Below are positions 7,012-15,286 of a stretch of DNA of 64,000 bases, in pieces. Numbering within the stretch: the stretch's first letter is position 1; each line of letters starts with the position of its first letter. The DNA is from Lactobacillus sp. CBA3606 (GTDB taxonomy: Bacteria > Bacillota > Bacilli > Lactobacillales > Lactobacillaceae). The translations under genes were made by a program, and so were the position numbers. The DNA lies in assembly GCF_002970935.1 (NCBI RefSeq), contig NZ_CP027194.1, positions 1,488,001 to 1,552,000 on the forward strand, given 5' to 3'. A model generated the notes under the pieces. That model worked only from the letters and a program-made list of their open reading frames with translations. It was not told the DNA's origin and ran no database searches.

Positions 7012-9095
7012 TTAGTCTTTAATCCGCAAAGTCATCGCATTAATCGCCACGATTACAGTACTAAGTGACATGACAACCGCTCCAACCATTGGATTTAAGA
7101 TGAAACCAAGTGGCGCTAACACCCCGGCTGCCAACGGAATCGTAATCACGTTATAACCAGCCCCCACCAGAGGTTCTGCGTCATCTTACGTGTTGTTTGT
7201 CGTGCAAGTTCGAGGAATTCAACCACATCGTTAGGATTACTTTTAACTAGGACGATGTCCGCCGAATCAATCGCTACATCCGTCCCGGAACCAATTGCAA
7301 CGCCAATATCCGCACTGGCTAAGCTAGGTGCATCGTTGACCCCATCACCAATCATCATGACATGACTACCGTCAGCCTGATATTTTTTAACTAATTTCGC
7401 TTTGTCTTCTGGTAATAGACTTGCGTGGACGGTCTTAATGCCAAGTTGTTTAGCGACCACTTGAGCACTTTGTTCATTATCCCCAGTCAACATAACCGGT
7501 GTGATGTGTTGTGCGATTAAGCTATCAATCAAGTTTTTGGCTTCCGGCTTAATCTGATCCCCTTGTGCCACATAACCTAAGACTTGGTCAGCTTGAATTA
7601 AGAAGCTAACTGAGTTGCCGGCCGAAGCTAACCGATTGAACGTCGCTTGATCATAAGCCAATTTTTGGCGATCCAAGTAAGCCGCTGAAACGATTTGAAC
7701 CGTTTTTTCAGCCACGGTCCCACTAAGACCAACCCCGGTAATTTGATGCACATCACTCGCTGTGGCTGGCGTTAATTGCTGCGCTTTAGCTGCTTTCAAA
7801 ATCCCGACTGCTAACGGATGACTTGACCCATTTTCCAGTCCGGCCATAATCGCTAAAACATCATCTGCTTTAAGTGACTTAGTCGTGCTCTGATAGTCAG
7901 CAACCTTGAAGTTCCCAGCAGTTAACGTCCCAGTTTTATCCATTAACGCATAATTTAATTTTTTCACTTGTTCCATGGCATCCCGGTTACGCATCAACAA
8001 ACCATGACTGGCCGCAATCGCTGTACTCCGAGCAACCACTAATGGTACCGCTAAGCCCAATGCATGCGGGCAGGCAATGACTAAGACAGTCACCGCAATG
8101 GATAACGCTAACGCAAGGTTACCAAAAATCATCCAAACGATAAAAGCGACAATCGCCACGGTTAACGCCGCGTAGAATAATAATCCAGCCACCCGATCGG
8201 CCATATTTTCTTGCGACGACTTAGCTGCTTGCGCATCGGTGACCAATTTCATGACTTGCGCCAAGTAACCCGTTTCGCCAGTCCCAGTAACCCGCATTTC
8301 AAAAGTACCTTCACCGTTGACTGAACCGCCGACGACTTTGGCATCAGTTTGCTTTTCAACTAAGCGCGCTTCACCAGTAACCATCGCTTCATTAACACTG
8401 CTGGCACCGCTAGTAATCACCCCGTCAGCTGGAATCTTTTCACCAGCACGAACTTGAACGTGATCATCAGCAACTAATTCTGAAATCTTAACGTCTTTAG
8501 TTTCACCGGCAACCACTTTGTGCGCTGTACTTGGTAACAGCTTAGCCAAGTTATCCACCGCAGAACCGGCGTTCATCACCGTATTCATTTCAATCCAGTG
8601 ACCAAGTAACATGATATCGATCAATGTAGCTAACTCCCAGAAGAAGTCGGTGACCATGGGCGTGACTTGTAATAAGTTGTTGGCAACGACTGCATAAATA
8701 CTATAAACGTATGCCACGCCAATCCCCATCGCAATCAACATCATCATCGCTGGTTTATGGTTGGCCCATTCGGCTTTGGCCCCACTAAAGAATGGCTGAC
8801 CACCATAGATGAAGATGATCGTCCCTAAAATGGCGACCAGATAATCCGACCATGGCCGGAAAACAACTTGAAACGGTAAGCTAACACCCATCATAGGACT
8901 CATAATAATGAGCGGAATCGTTAAAATTAATGAGACCCAGAACTTCCGCTTTAAGTTCCCCATGTGCATCATCTGGCCACCGCCCATATCCATGTCCATA
9001 TCATGCATATCCATTTTACTCATATCCATATCTTGCATATTCTGCTTTGAATCAGCATTCATATCGGTCATATTCCCCATATCTGCTTTTTTCAT
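7012..9095 (-). pseudogene. copB: CopB-type copper P-type ATPase with a late frameshift
   Basis: A P1B copper-exporting ATPase. The chosen ATG (9093-9095) has GGGAGG upstream and opens with a Met/Asp/His-rich metal-binding tail (MDMSKMDMHDMDMDMGGGQ). The ion-channel motif is CPH (ACPHALGLAVPL), typical of CopB, followed by DKTGTLTAGN, the HP motif (SSHPLAVG) and GDGVNDAPSLASADIG. The frame ends early after NLWWG because a run of five G (7161-7165) is one G short. One added G restores [19 protein letters not shown] and the final membrane helices to a stop at 7012-7014, giving 694 residues. Loss of the last helix pair should inactivate the pump if real. Controlled by CopY boxes. Confidence 0.87.
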
Positions 9096-9127
9096 TCCAA
9101 TTACCTCCCAAATGCTTGCTTGTCGTT

Positions 9128-9177
9128 TACATCTGTAATTCATAACCAAGTTTACAATCGTAAACGATAATTGTCAA
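9128..9177 (-). promoter_or_regulatory. copB promoter with two cop boxes
   Basis: The promoter is TTGACA (9172-9177), 17 bases, TAAACT (9149-9154). One cop box, TACAATCGTA (9153-9162), overlaps the -10 within the palindrome GTTTACAATCGTAAAC. A second, TACATCTGTA (9128-9137), is an exact TACANNTGTA match between the promoter and the ribosome binding site. CopY-type repressors bind this motif. Confidence 0.75.
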
Positions 9178-9234
9178 GTAACAGCCTCATTATTTAAATA
9201 ATTACTTTAAATACTGGTCGGTAATTACAGCATA

Positions 9235-9274
9235 CAAAAAAAGTAGTCCGTCGGGCAATCATGACGCACTACTT
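9235..9274 (-). terminator. Terminator after copY/copR
   Basis: Hairpin with arms AAGTAGT/ACTACTT and an inner CGTC/GACG pair, followed on the minus strand by seven T. It separates the repressor transcript from copB. Confidence 0.75.
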
Positions 9275-9302
9275 CACTCGCTTAACTTTCAAATTACTTT
9301 GC

Positions 9303-9737
9303 TTAACAAGTCGCCTCATCACCAGGCAAACAATCACAGTCCACGGTGACCGGTGCGGTGGCCGCCTTGCGCGCTAATTCCGCTTGTAACTTCGTAATAT
9401 CAGCTTGACTAAGCGTTAACTTACCGACTAGATCAGTTAACGTTTGACCGACGCGCATCTGACAAAGGTGACCAAACAACGTCTCAACGGCTTCATCCAT
9501 CGACGGTTGTTCCGCAACCGTTGGATAATACGTAAATGCCCGGCCATTCTTTTCGGCCCGTAAGGCACCCTTTTTAATCAACCGCCCTAGCAAGGTCTTA
9601 ACTGTAGCTGGCTTCCAGCCCATCTTTTCAGCCATGATTTCGGCCATTTGACTACTGGTCACATGACCCAACGTCCAAGCTACCCGCATTACTTCCCATT
9701 CAGCGTCACTAATTTCAATTTTAGTTTGTGCTTCCAT
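9303..9737 (-). CDS. copY: CopY/TcrY-family copper-responsive repressor
   Basis: A 144-residue repressor with a BlaI/MecI-type winged helix (about residues 7-85, with 'DAEWEVMRVAWTLGHVTSSQMAEI' and 'WKPATVKTLLGRLIKKGALR') and a short dimerisation segment. The C-terminal metal site is CDCLPGDEATC, with Cys134, Cys136 and Cys144. The classical CopY site is CxCxxxxCxC, so here the second cysteine pair is reduced to a single terminal Cys with longer spacing. A cop box overlaps its own promoter, so it should repress itself and copB until copper binds. The ATG follows a GGGTGG element. Confidence 0.88.
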   Translation of the reverse strand: MEAQTKIEISDAEWEVMRVAWTLGHVTSSQMAEIMAEKMGWKPATVKTLLGRLIKKGALRAEKNGRAFTYYPTVAEQPSMDEAVETLFGHLCQMRVGQTLTDLVGKLTLSQADITKLQAELARKAATAPVTVDCDCLPGDEATC

Positions 9738-9774
9738 TTTTAGAAACCACCCTTCCGTATTGTCTACTTTTTAT

Positions 9775-9803
9775 AGTTTACAATCGTAAACGATAAAAAG
9801 CAA
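9775..9803 (-). promoter_or_regulatory. copY promoter with a cop box
   Basis: TTGCTT (9798-9803), 17 bases, TAAACT (9775-9780). The cop box TACAATCGTA (9779-9788) overlaps the -10. The spacer and -10 are identical over more than 20 bases to those of the copB promoter, showing shared control. Confidence 0.72.
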
Positions 9804-9871
9804 CTTTCTTCTCTCTAATGATAGCGCAACCACCACTAGATATAAATATCTTAATGTCAGCGCCTGTAATC

Positions 9872-9912
9872 CGGTTCGGCTTATTGAACCGATTATAAAT
9901 CTATACTACAAT
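9872..9912 (+). promoter_or_regulatory. Promoter and possible operator of the cyclic-di-GMP genes
   Basis: TTGAAC (9884-9889), 17 bases, TACAAT (9907-9912). An inverted repeat CGGTTC (9872-9877) / GAACCG (9886-9891) overlaps the -35 and may be an operator. The binding protein is unknown. Confidence 0.5.
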
Positions 9913-9946
9913 ATTGATAAATAGATTTATTTAGGAGGAGATTATT

Positions 9947-10597
9947 ATCTATAAATTCTTTGTTCAACCACAAGTTAATGAGACTGATCATTCAATCTAT
10001 GGTTACGAAGTTCTATTGCGAGAACAGCAAAATGATACTTGGACTTTACCCACCAATTTTTCTGAAATTCCCTTAAAAGAACAAGCCAAGCTGTTAAAGC
10101 AAACTGCAACCGCACTTAAAACTTCACTCACTAATAAAGTCATAGCGTTTAACCTTGACCACGAACAAGTGATTAACCCACTAACCCTAGGCACAATTGT
10201 TGCATTGAAAAAACAGATTAATCCTTCAGCCTTAACCATCGAATTTACCGATGCGCCGACCCTGGAAGAGGTCCAACAATACAGCATTCTTCTCCATCAA
10301 AACGGCATGCAATTAGTCCTAGACGATGTCGGTACTGGTACTAACACCTATGAGAATATCAAAGACATGTTACCTTATGTTGATCAGATTAAGTTCGCGA
10401 TGCAAAACTTGCGTATGAGTGGTGAAGCCAATAAAATACCAGAACTACTCGCTTTTTGGAGTAAAATTGCTCGTGACTACCGGTTAACCATGATTCTTGA
10501 AGGCGTCGAGGATCAACATGACCAAGCCTTAGCTGCTAAATTTGGCATTACGATTCATCAAGGGTACTTATATGGTAAGCCCACATTGCCAGCTTAA
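9947..10597 (+). CDS. EAL-domain cyclic-di-GMP phosphodiesterase with apparent ATC start
   Basis: A stand-alone EAL domain of about 216 residues, predicted to cut c-di-GMP to pGpG. Catalytic positions are kept: E of 'YEVLLR', N of 'AFNLDHE', E of 'IEFTD', DD of 'LVLDDVGTG', K of 'IKFAMQN', E of 'LEGVED' and Q of 'HQGYLYGKP'. The conserved N-terminus (YKFFVQPQVNETDHSIYGYE) is in frame from 9950, and AGGAGG sits at 9933-9938. Between them there is no ATG, GTG or TTG; only ATT (9941, 9944) and ATC (9947) are available, and ATC has the best spacing. The first conventional start, TTG at 10016, would delete the catalytic Glu. The GGDEF gene follows after 23 bases. Either a rare start codon or a start-codon mutation. 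Confidence 0.75.
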   Translation: MYKFFVQPQVNETDHSIYGYEVLLREQQNDTWTLPTNFSEIPLKEQAKLLKQTATALKTSLTNKVIAFNLDHEQVINPLTLGTIVALKKQINPSALTIEFTDAPTLEEVQQYSILLHQNGMQLVLDDVGTGTNTYENIKDMLPYVDQIKFAMQNLRMSGEANKIPELLAFWSKIARDYRLTMILEGVEDQHDQALAAKFGITIHQGYLYGKPTLPA

Positions 10598-10620
10598 CTT
10601 TATTTGGGGGTCTGATTAAT

Positions 10621-11751
10621 ATGACACTTGCGCATTGGTACGTGCCATCACTAATAACCAGTATTTTTTTCTTACTCGGGATGATTACCTTATATTGGCT
10701 ACTCGCTGATCGTGCGATTCACTACGTCGAGCAGCGCCGGCATACCGTGAATCAGGAACACGTTCGAACCATCGTTGGCTTATTATATATGGCGATTTTC
10801 ATTCTTTGCTTACAACTACTCGTTGGTCACCAGCAAAATAGCTGGGTTTTCATGAATTTCCAATTATTTGCGGTCGTCTTTGTCAGTTACTTCTTATTAT
10901 TAAATATCAAGCTATGGCAATGGGGACTAACGGCCGTTTTGTTCATGATTATTAATGGCACGTTTTTTGAATCTTTATCCTGGCTATATACATTAATTTT
11001 GATTGTTTTCTTCTTCATCATGAAACTTTTAAAACGACATAAACAGTACAATCATTGGGATTTTATCAACTACTTAGTCATCACAATGGGATTTTCTGCA
11101 ATTCTCTGGGGGATTGTCGCTTGGCGGTTACAACTATCGCCTAAGCTAGTTGGCGCTGAATTAGGTTATATGTTAATTATGTTAACTATCGTCTACTTTT
11201 ATATCAACTTACTTTATCGCGATGCCGCCACGTTGGCACAACTCACTTACAGTACTAATTTTGATGAATTAACTCATGCCAAAAATTATTTTGCTTTTCG
11301 AACTAACTTTGGGCATGACTTTGAAGATGACCGTACGCAACAGCGACCATTTACTATTATGCTATTTGATATTGATCACTTCAAAACCATCAACGATACT
11401 TACGGCCATTTGGCTGGTGATTATGTGCTAACCCGATTAGCGGGCTTGATTGAAGCTTACTTACATGAACTCGATTCAGACTTAGTCCTCTACCGAACGG
11501 GCGGTGAGGAGTTCACGATTCTGTTCAATAACTATTCACTAGCTACAACACTCCCGCAGGCGCAAGCCATTGCTGAACTGATTCGTACCGCAGACTTTAA
11601 TTATGACCATCAACCGATTCACGTTAGTATTTCCGTGGGATTAACACAACAACGGGTGACGGACGATGATAGTACCGCCTTATACAAGCGGGCTGACAAC
11701 TACCTTTATCAGTCTAAGAATCATGGCCGTGACCAAGTTACTGCCAAATGA
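10621..11751 (+). CDS. Membrane diguanylate cyclase, GGDEF domain
   Basis: A 376-residue protein with about six membrane segments (residues 8-198) and a C-terminal GGDEF domain (about 205-375) that would make c-di-GMP from two GTP. The active-site loop is GGEEF (294-298), a functional variant, and the metal/nucleotide-binding segment 'LFDIDHFKTINDTYGHLAGD' is intact. The usual inhibitory RxxD site five residues before the loop is absent (DSDL there), so product inhibition at that site is unlikely. It is co-transcribed with the EAL gene, forming a make/break pair. The membrane part looks like a sensor but has no motif I recognise. Confidence 0.88.
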   Translation: MTLAHWYVPSLITSIFFLLGMITLYWLLADRAIHYVEQRRHTVNQEHVRTIVGLLYMAIFILCLQLLVGHQQNSWVFMNFQLFAVVFVSYFLLLNIKLWQWGLTAVLFMIINGTFFESLSWLYTLILIVFFFIMKLLKRHKQYNHWDFINYLVITMGFSAILWGIVAWRLQLSPKLVGAELGYMLIMLTIVYFYINLLYRDAATLAQLTYSTNFDELTHAKNYFAFRTNFGHDFEDDRTQQRPFTIMLFDIDHFKTINDTYGHLAGDYVLTRLAGLIEAYLHELDSDLVLYRTGGEEFTILFNNYSLATTLPQAQAIAELIRTADFNYDHQPIHVSISVGLTQQRVTDDDSTALYKRADNYLYQSKNHGRDQVTAK

Positions 11752-11766
11752 ATCTGGTTTCAACTA

Positions 11767-11810
11767 AAAACCGGTGGTCCAGAGATAACGTCTCTGGGCC
11801 ACCGGTTTTG
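11767..11810. terminator. Bidirectional terminator
   Basis: Strong stem AAACCGGTGG-CC / GG-CCACCGGTTT with a central AGAG/CTCT extension and T-run, between the convergent GGDEF gene and the gene ending at 11826. Confidence 0.85.
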
Positions 11811-11825
11811 GGCTTAAATCATGAT

Positions 11826-12101
11826 TTAGTTCACTTGCTGACTAAAACGGGTCAATAGAATCATTAATGTTGGCACCGTCGTTGGATAATCAGTCACATG
11901 GGCTAATAAATAACTTTCTATTTTACTTTGATACAACGTTATAGTTGTTATTTGACCATTGGTTTGTAATAACGTCCGTCGAAACTCATTCAATAATTGT
12001 TGTAACTCGGCTTGAACTGAATCCGACCGATCTAAGGTTAATGCCGCCCGACTAATGGCGTCCACGACCATCACGGGTGTAATTGTTGCACTAGTTGTCA
12101 T
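11826..12101 (-). CDS. Small helical protein, possibly bacteriocin immunity-like
   Basis: A 91-residue protein starting at ATG 12101, chosen because a G-rich ribosome binding site (GGGCGGGGG) stands before it. It has no signal peptide or membrane segment. The pattern of amphipathic helices, with 'SVQAELQQLLNEFRRTLLQ' and 'VPTLMILLTRFSQQV', is reminiscent of enterocin A-type immunity proteins, which are of this size and sometimes occur without a bacteriocin gene. No bacteriocin precursor is seen nearby. I do not recognise it with certainty. Confidence 0.5.
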   Translation of the reverse strand: MTTSATITPVMVVDAISRAALTLDRSDSVQAELQQLLNEFRRTLLQTNGQITTITLYQSKIESYLLAHVTDYPTTVPTLMILLTRFSQQVN

Positions 12102-12241
12102 TTTTAATTGGCCCCCGCCCTTTTTAGAATAACCTCCAGTATACACCGCCCGCTGAAAAAGGTTAGCACTAAGTCCGGAAATTGCCGGGGTGATTGAAAT
12201 ATGTTAGGATATTCCATCACGTAACTATGGAGGTTTTTCGA

Positions 12242-12658
12242 TTGAAACCAAACTCAAAACTTTTTATGCGGCTACAAACCTTTATGCGTGGCCGCTATGG
12301 TCAAAATGACACGCTTAATCGCGTTTTAAATAACACTGCGTTATTACTTATCTTAGTGGGTATCTTCACCCGTCTAACTTGGCTAACGCTAATTGCCCTA
12401 ATCCTATTAGTCGTTAGCTATTGGCGCCTTTTTTCTAAAAAAATCTATCGGCAAGTTGCCATTAACCGCACTTTTCAGCGTTTCTGGCGACCCTTGGTGC
12501 GGCCGTTCACTCGCATGGGTTACCGCATTAAACAGCGGTGGCATTACCGTTTCTTTCATTGTGCGCAATGTCAGCAACGGATTCGGGTCCCACGTCATCA
12601 CGGCCATGTTCGGGTCACTTGTCCAAAATGTGGGCATCAATTCAAGGCTCGAACTTAA
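12242..12658 (+). CDS. Membrane protein with C-terminal zinc ribbon, unknown function
   Basis: The TTG at 12242 is preferred because GGAGG lies eight bases upstream, giving 138 residues; an ATG at 12194 has no ribosome binding site. There are two adjacent membrane helices (about residues 32-70, 'ALLLILVGIFTRLTWLTLIALILLVV') and a strongly basic stretch. The C-terminal zinc ribbon has CAQC and CPKC knuckles, within 'HCAQCQQRIRVP' and 'VTCPKCGHQF'. Such proteins are found in lactobacilli but have no established role. It stands alone ahead of an MFS gene. Confidence 0.65.
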   Translation: MKPNSKLFMRLQTFMRGRYGQNDTLNRVLNNTALLLILVGIFTRLTWLTLIALILLVVSYWRLFSKKIYRQVAINRTFQRFWRPLVRPFTRMGYRIKQRWHYRFFHCAQCQQRIRVPRHHGHVRVTCPKCGHQFKART

Positions 12659-12716
12659 TTTCTGAAAAGCTAAAAAAAATTTCAGAAATCGCTTACGAAA
12701 ACAACGCTTTTCTGTT

Positions 12717-12740
12717 ACAGTGACCTATTGTGGTTACTGT
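12717..12740 (+). promoter_or_regulatory. Inverted repeat before the DHA2 exporter
   Basis: ACAGTGACC (12717-12725) and GGTTACTGT (12732-12740) form an inverted repeat with 8 of 9 paired positions, 24 bases ahead of the start codon. It has the form of a TetR- or MarR-type operator. No regulator gene adjoins it, so the binding protein is unknown. Confidence 0.45.
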
Positions 12741-12763
12741 TTCAAAAAAGGAGATCTCGTTTT

Positions 12764-14194
12764 ATGCAAACTAAGTCACACAGTAATCCAACCTTAATTA
12801 TGATTGGATTATTACTCGGGGGCTTTGTGGGAATGTTCAGTGAAACGGCTTTGAACATTGCCCTCCCCCAATTAGAACAACAATTACATGTTAATACCGG
12901 GACCATTCAATGGCTCGTGACGGGCTACTTACTAATGGTCGGCATCGTCTTACCGTTATCAAGCATGTTAACGAAACACTTTACCACGCGCCAACTAATC
13001 ATCTTTGCCTTAGTTGATTTCATGGTTGGGGCAATTGTTTCGGCGTTAGCGCAAACTTTCGTCCTATTATTAATCGGCCGGATGATTCAGGGGATTGCCA
13101 CTGGACTCATCTTACCCTTGATTTTCATTGTGTTGTTAGCGGTTTATCCACCACAAAAACGTGGTGCCGCCATGGGACTAGTCGGGTTAGTCATTATGTT
13201 CGCACCGGCCCTCGGACCAACTATTGCGGGGATTATTCTGGGAAGTCTCTCTTGGCATTGGATTTTTTGGTTATTCGTGCCTTTACTCGCAGTTGCTCTC
13301 ATTATTTCAATTATTTTTATGCAAAATGTTTCCGAAGTTACCAAACCAAAAATTGATGGCTTATCCATTGTCTTATCATCGGTTGGATTTGGTGGGTTAG
13401 TCGTTGGTGCCAGCTTAGCCGGTGATCGTGGTTGGGGCAATCCGTTAGTACTCATCGCTCTAATTATCGGGGTTGTCGCACTATACTTCTACTGTCACCG
13501 CCAACTACACTTGGAAACGCCAATTTTAAACTTACGTGCTTTTAGCTTTAAAAAATTCAGCGTCGGGACCGTCTTAGTCATGATTGACTTCGGCATCATC
13601 ATGTCATCTATGTATCTCTTACCCATGTATTGGCAAAAGGGATTGCTCGCACCTGTTGCGATGACAGGAATTTTGATGTTACCTGGTGGGATTATCAATG
13701 CGGTCATTTCGGCAACTTCTGGTCATCTCTTTGACAGTTATGGGGCTCGTTACTTAACTCGTGGTGGTTTTGCGTTAACCTTTATTGGCGCCTTAATGCT
13801 GATCTTCACGACGACACACTCGAGTTATTGGTACGTTGTTTTGGCCCACGTCATTCTCATGATTGGCGCCCCATTAGCTATGTCCCCTGCCCAAACCTAT
13901 GGGTTAAATGCTTTACGAGGACCCGTTGCCGCTGATGGCAGTACAATTCTTAACACCTTGCAACAAATCCTTGGCGCCCTAGCAACCGCAATCGCCACTA
14001 GTCTATTGGGCATCGGCCAAAGTGCGAGTCATGCGACTGGTGCAACTGCCTTTGTCCATGGCGTTCACTACGGATTTTGGTTCACACTAGCGTTGTCAGT
14101 ATTAGGCTTTATCATCTCCCTAATGGTCAGCAATCAGCCTGAAAAATCAATTGATCCGTTGGCTGACAAATTCGCTGCTCCGACCAAACAATAA
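12764..14194 (+). CDS. MFS exporter, DHA2 (14-helix) family
   Basis: A 476-residue drug:H+ antiporter of the EmrB/QacA type with about 14 membrane helices. The start ATG 12764 follows AAAAAAGGAG. Visible motifs are 'ALNIALPQLEQQLHVNTGTIQWLVTGY' (motif D1 region), 'GRMIQGIATGLILPL' and the motif C-like 'LGPTIAGIILGSLSWHWIFWL' with the GP dipeptide of antiporters. The family exports lipophilic cations or other toxic compounds, and the substrate is unknown. It is a single gene with its own terminator and a palindromic candidate operator upstream. Confidence 0.88.
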   Translation: MQTKSHSNPTLIMIGLLLGGFVGMFSETALNIALPQLEQQLHVNTGTIQWLVTGYLLMVGIVLPLSSMLTKHFTTRQLIIFALVDFMVGAIVSALAQTFVLLLIGRMIQGIATGLILPLIFIVLLAVYPPQKRGAAMGLVGLVIMFAPALGPTIAGIILGSLSWHWIFWLFVPLLAVALIISIIFMQNVSEVTKPKIDGLSIVLSSVGFGGLVVGASLAGDRGWGNPLVLIALIIGVVALYFYCHRQLHLETPILNLRAFSFKKFSVGTVLVMIDFGIIMSSMYLLPMYWQKGLLAPVAMTGILMLPGGIINAVISATSGHLFDSYGARYLTRGGFALTFIGALMLIFTTTHSSYWYVVLAHVILMIGAPLAMSPAQTYGLNALRGPVAADGSTILNTLQQILGALATAIATSLLGIGQSASHATGATAFVHGVHYGFWFTLALSVLGFIISLMVSNQPEKSIDPLADKFAAPTKQ

Positions 14195-14202
14195 CTATAA
14201 TT

Positions 14203-14236
14203 AACGCTACTTTGATGCCAAGGTAGCGTTTTTTTG
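14203..14236 (+). terminator. Terminator after the DHA2 exporter
   Basis: ACGCTAC / GTAGCGT stem followed by seven T. Confidence 0.8.
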
Positions 14237-14300
14237 ATTGCACTTTCTACTAATTTCCCGCACAATGATTATGAATCGAGTAATAAGGAGTTTTATCTTA

Positions 14301-14492
14301 ATGGCAATTACAATTAATTTAATCATTGGGACCAGTGTTATCTTAGCCTTACTTTGTTGGGGATTGGCCGTTTATTATTTTCGGGCCACTCAAAAGCTCA
14401 TCCCCCTCATCTGGCTGATTGCTGGTCTAGCTTCAGCGGGACTAGCCGGCTTCTTCATCTGGGCCGCCATTCCGCTTTGGACAAGTATTTAA
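14301..14492 (+). CDS. Small two-helix membrane protein
   Basis: A 63-residue protein from ATG 14301, preceded by TAAGGAG. It consists of two hydrophobic segments ('INLIIGTSVILALLCWGLAV' and 'IWLIAGLASAGLAGFFIW') joined by a short basic turn. The next gene starts 11 bases downstream with a strong AAGGAGGG site, so the two form a small operon. I do not recognise the family, and the function is unknown. Confidence 0.6.
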   Translation: MAITINLIIGTSVILALLCWGLAVYYFRATQKLIPLIWLIAGLASAGLAGFFIWAAIPLWTSI

Positions 14493-14503
14493 GGAGGGCA
14501 ATT

Positions 14504-14797
14504 ATGGATTCATCAGGACTTTTTAAAAAATATCTCACAAAGTACCACATCACGATGCAACATCCGGAACACGGGTTAATCATGCTAACCTCTGAAGTTT
14601 GGCTCAAGCATCCGGAACTTCAAACTGCTATTTTAGAAAATTTACAAGATTTAACTGGCGTACAACAAGTGACAGTCAATAGTCCCGAACAACTCGTCAT
14701 GCGTTATAATTCCGCCCAACTGCGACAACTTAATCCTGTGGCGTTATTTGCCATTGAACGCAAGCTCAGCCGGCAATATCGCGAAGCCGGTTACTGA
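14504..14797 (+). CDS. Hypothetical cytosolic protein, 97 residues
   Basis: Starts at ATG 14504 behind AAGGAGGGC. It is a small soluble protein with no signal or membrane segment. The sequence 'HITMQHPEHGLIMLTSEVWLKHPELQTAILENLQDLTGVQQVTVN' alternates strands and helices as in a compact alpha/beta fold. It is paired with the two-helix membrane protein just upstream, so it may act at the membrane with it (inference). I do not recognise the family. Confidence 0.6.
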   Translation: MDSSGLFKKYLTKYHITMQHPEHGLIMLTSEVWLKHPELQTAILENLQDLTGVQQVTVNSPEQLVMRYNSAQLRQLNPVALFAIERKLSRQYREAGY

Positions 14798-14801
14798 TTT
14801 C

Positions 14802-14846
14802 AAAAAAGGTCACCCGATTATCATGACAATCGGGTGACCTTTTTTG
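14802..14846. terminator. Bidirectional terminator
   Basis: Near-perfect stem AAAAAAGGTCACCCGATT / AATCGGGTGACCTTTTTT between convergent genes. Confidence 0.88.
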
Positions 14847-14854
14847 TGAACCAG

Positions 14855-15238
14855 TTAGAATTTAATGGTTGCTAAAATCTTACCTTCATCACCACTAAAA
14901 TTGATGACGTTACGTTTCAAATTAGCCGTCCAAGCTTGGCAACCGGCTGCGGCCAATTGCTTAACAGCTGTGGCTAAATCAAGCTTTCCCGCTACGTAAT
15001 CAGTCCCAACTTGGGTGACTGTTGCAGCTGATTCTTCCCGCGCAACTCGGGTTGCCAGCCCGTTAGTCCGGCGTTCAACTAGATAGCCATCTTCACCAAA
15101 ATAAGTCGTGGCGCCCGTGGCAACATCGTATTGAAAATGCTGGACTCCTAAGTCCGCTTCTTTTTGACCAATGGTGGCAAAATCAACGTGTTCACCCAAT
15201 TCAGCTAAAACTTTATCAATTGCTGCTAATTTAAACAT
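14855..15238 (-). CDS. DUF1398 family protein
   Basis: A 127-residue soluble protein of the DUF1398 family, which includes Escherichia coli YbcV. Family features are the strand-rich centre 'GVQHFQYDVATGATTYFGEDGYLV' and a C-terminal 'CQAWTANLKRNVINF' block. The biochemical role of the family is not established. The ATG has an AAAAGGAGTG site. It stands alone, convergent with the two-gene operon upstream, with a shared terminator. Confidence 0.78.
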   Translation of the reverse strand: MFKLAAIDKVLAELGEHVDFATIGQKEADLGVQHFQYDVATGATTYFGEDGYLVERRTNGLATRVAREESAATVTQVGTDYVAGKLDLATAVKQLAAAGCQAWTANLKRNVINFSGDEGKILATIKF

Positions 15239-15286
15239 GGTATTACACTCCTTTTAATTTCATCGTTAGTCCTATTGTAATCCAAA

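Noticed and set aside
10016..10597. EAL gene starting at TTG 10016.
   Set aside because: This start would remove the conserved N-terminus and the catalytic Glu, and it has no ribosome binding site, while a perfect AGGAGG lies further upstream at 9933.
13144..13707. Minus-strand frames inside the DHA2 exporter and similar antisense frames elsewhere (for example 23206-23462, 23762-24634, 51585-51818).
   Set aside because: They are shadows of strong coding sequence on the other strand and show no protein features.
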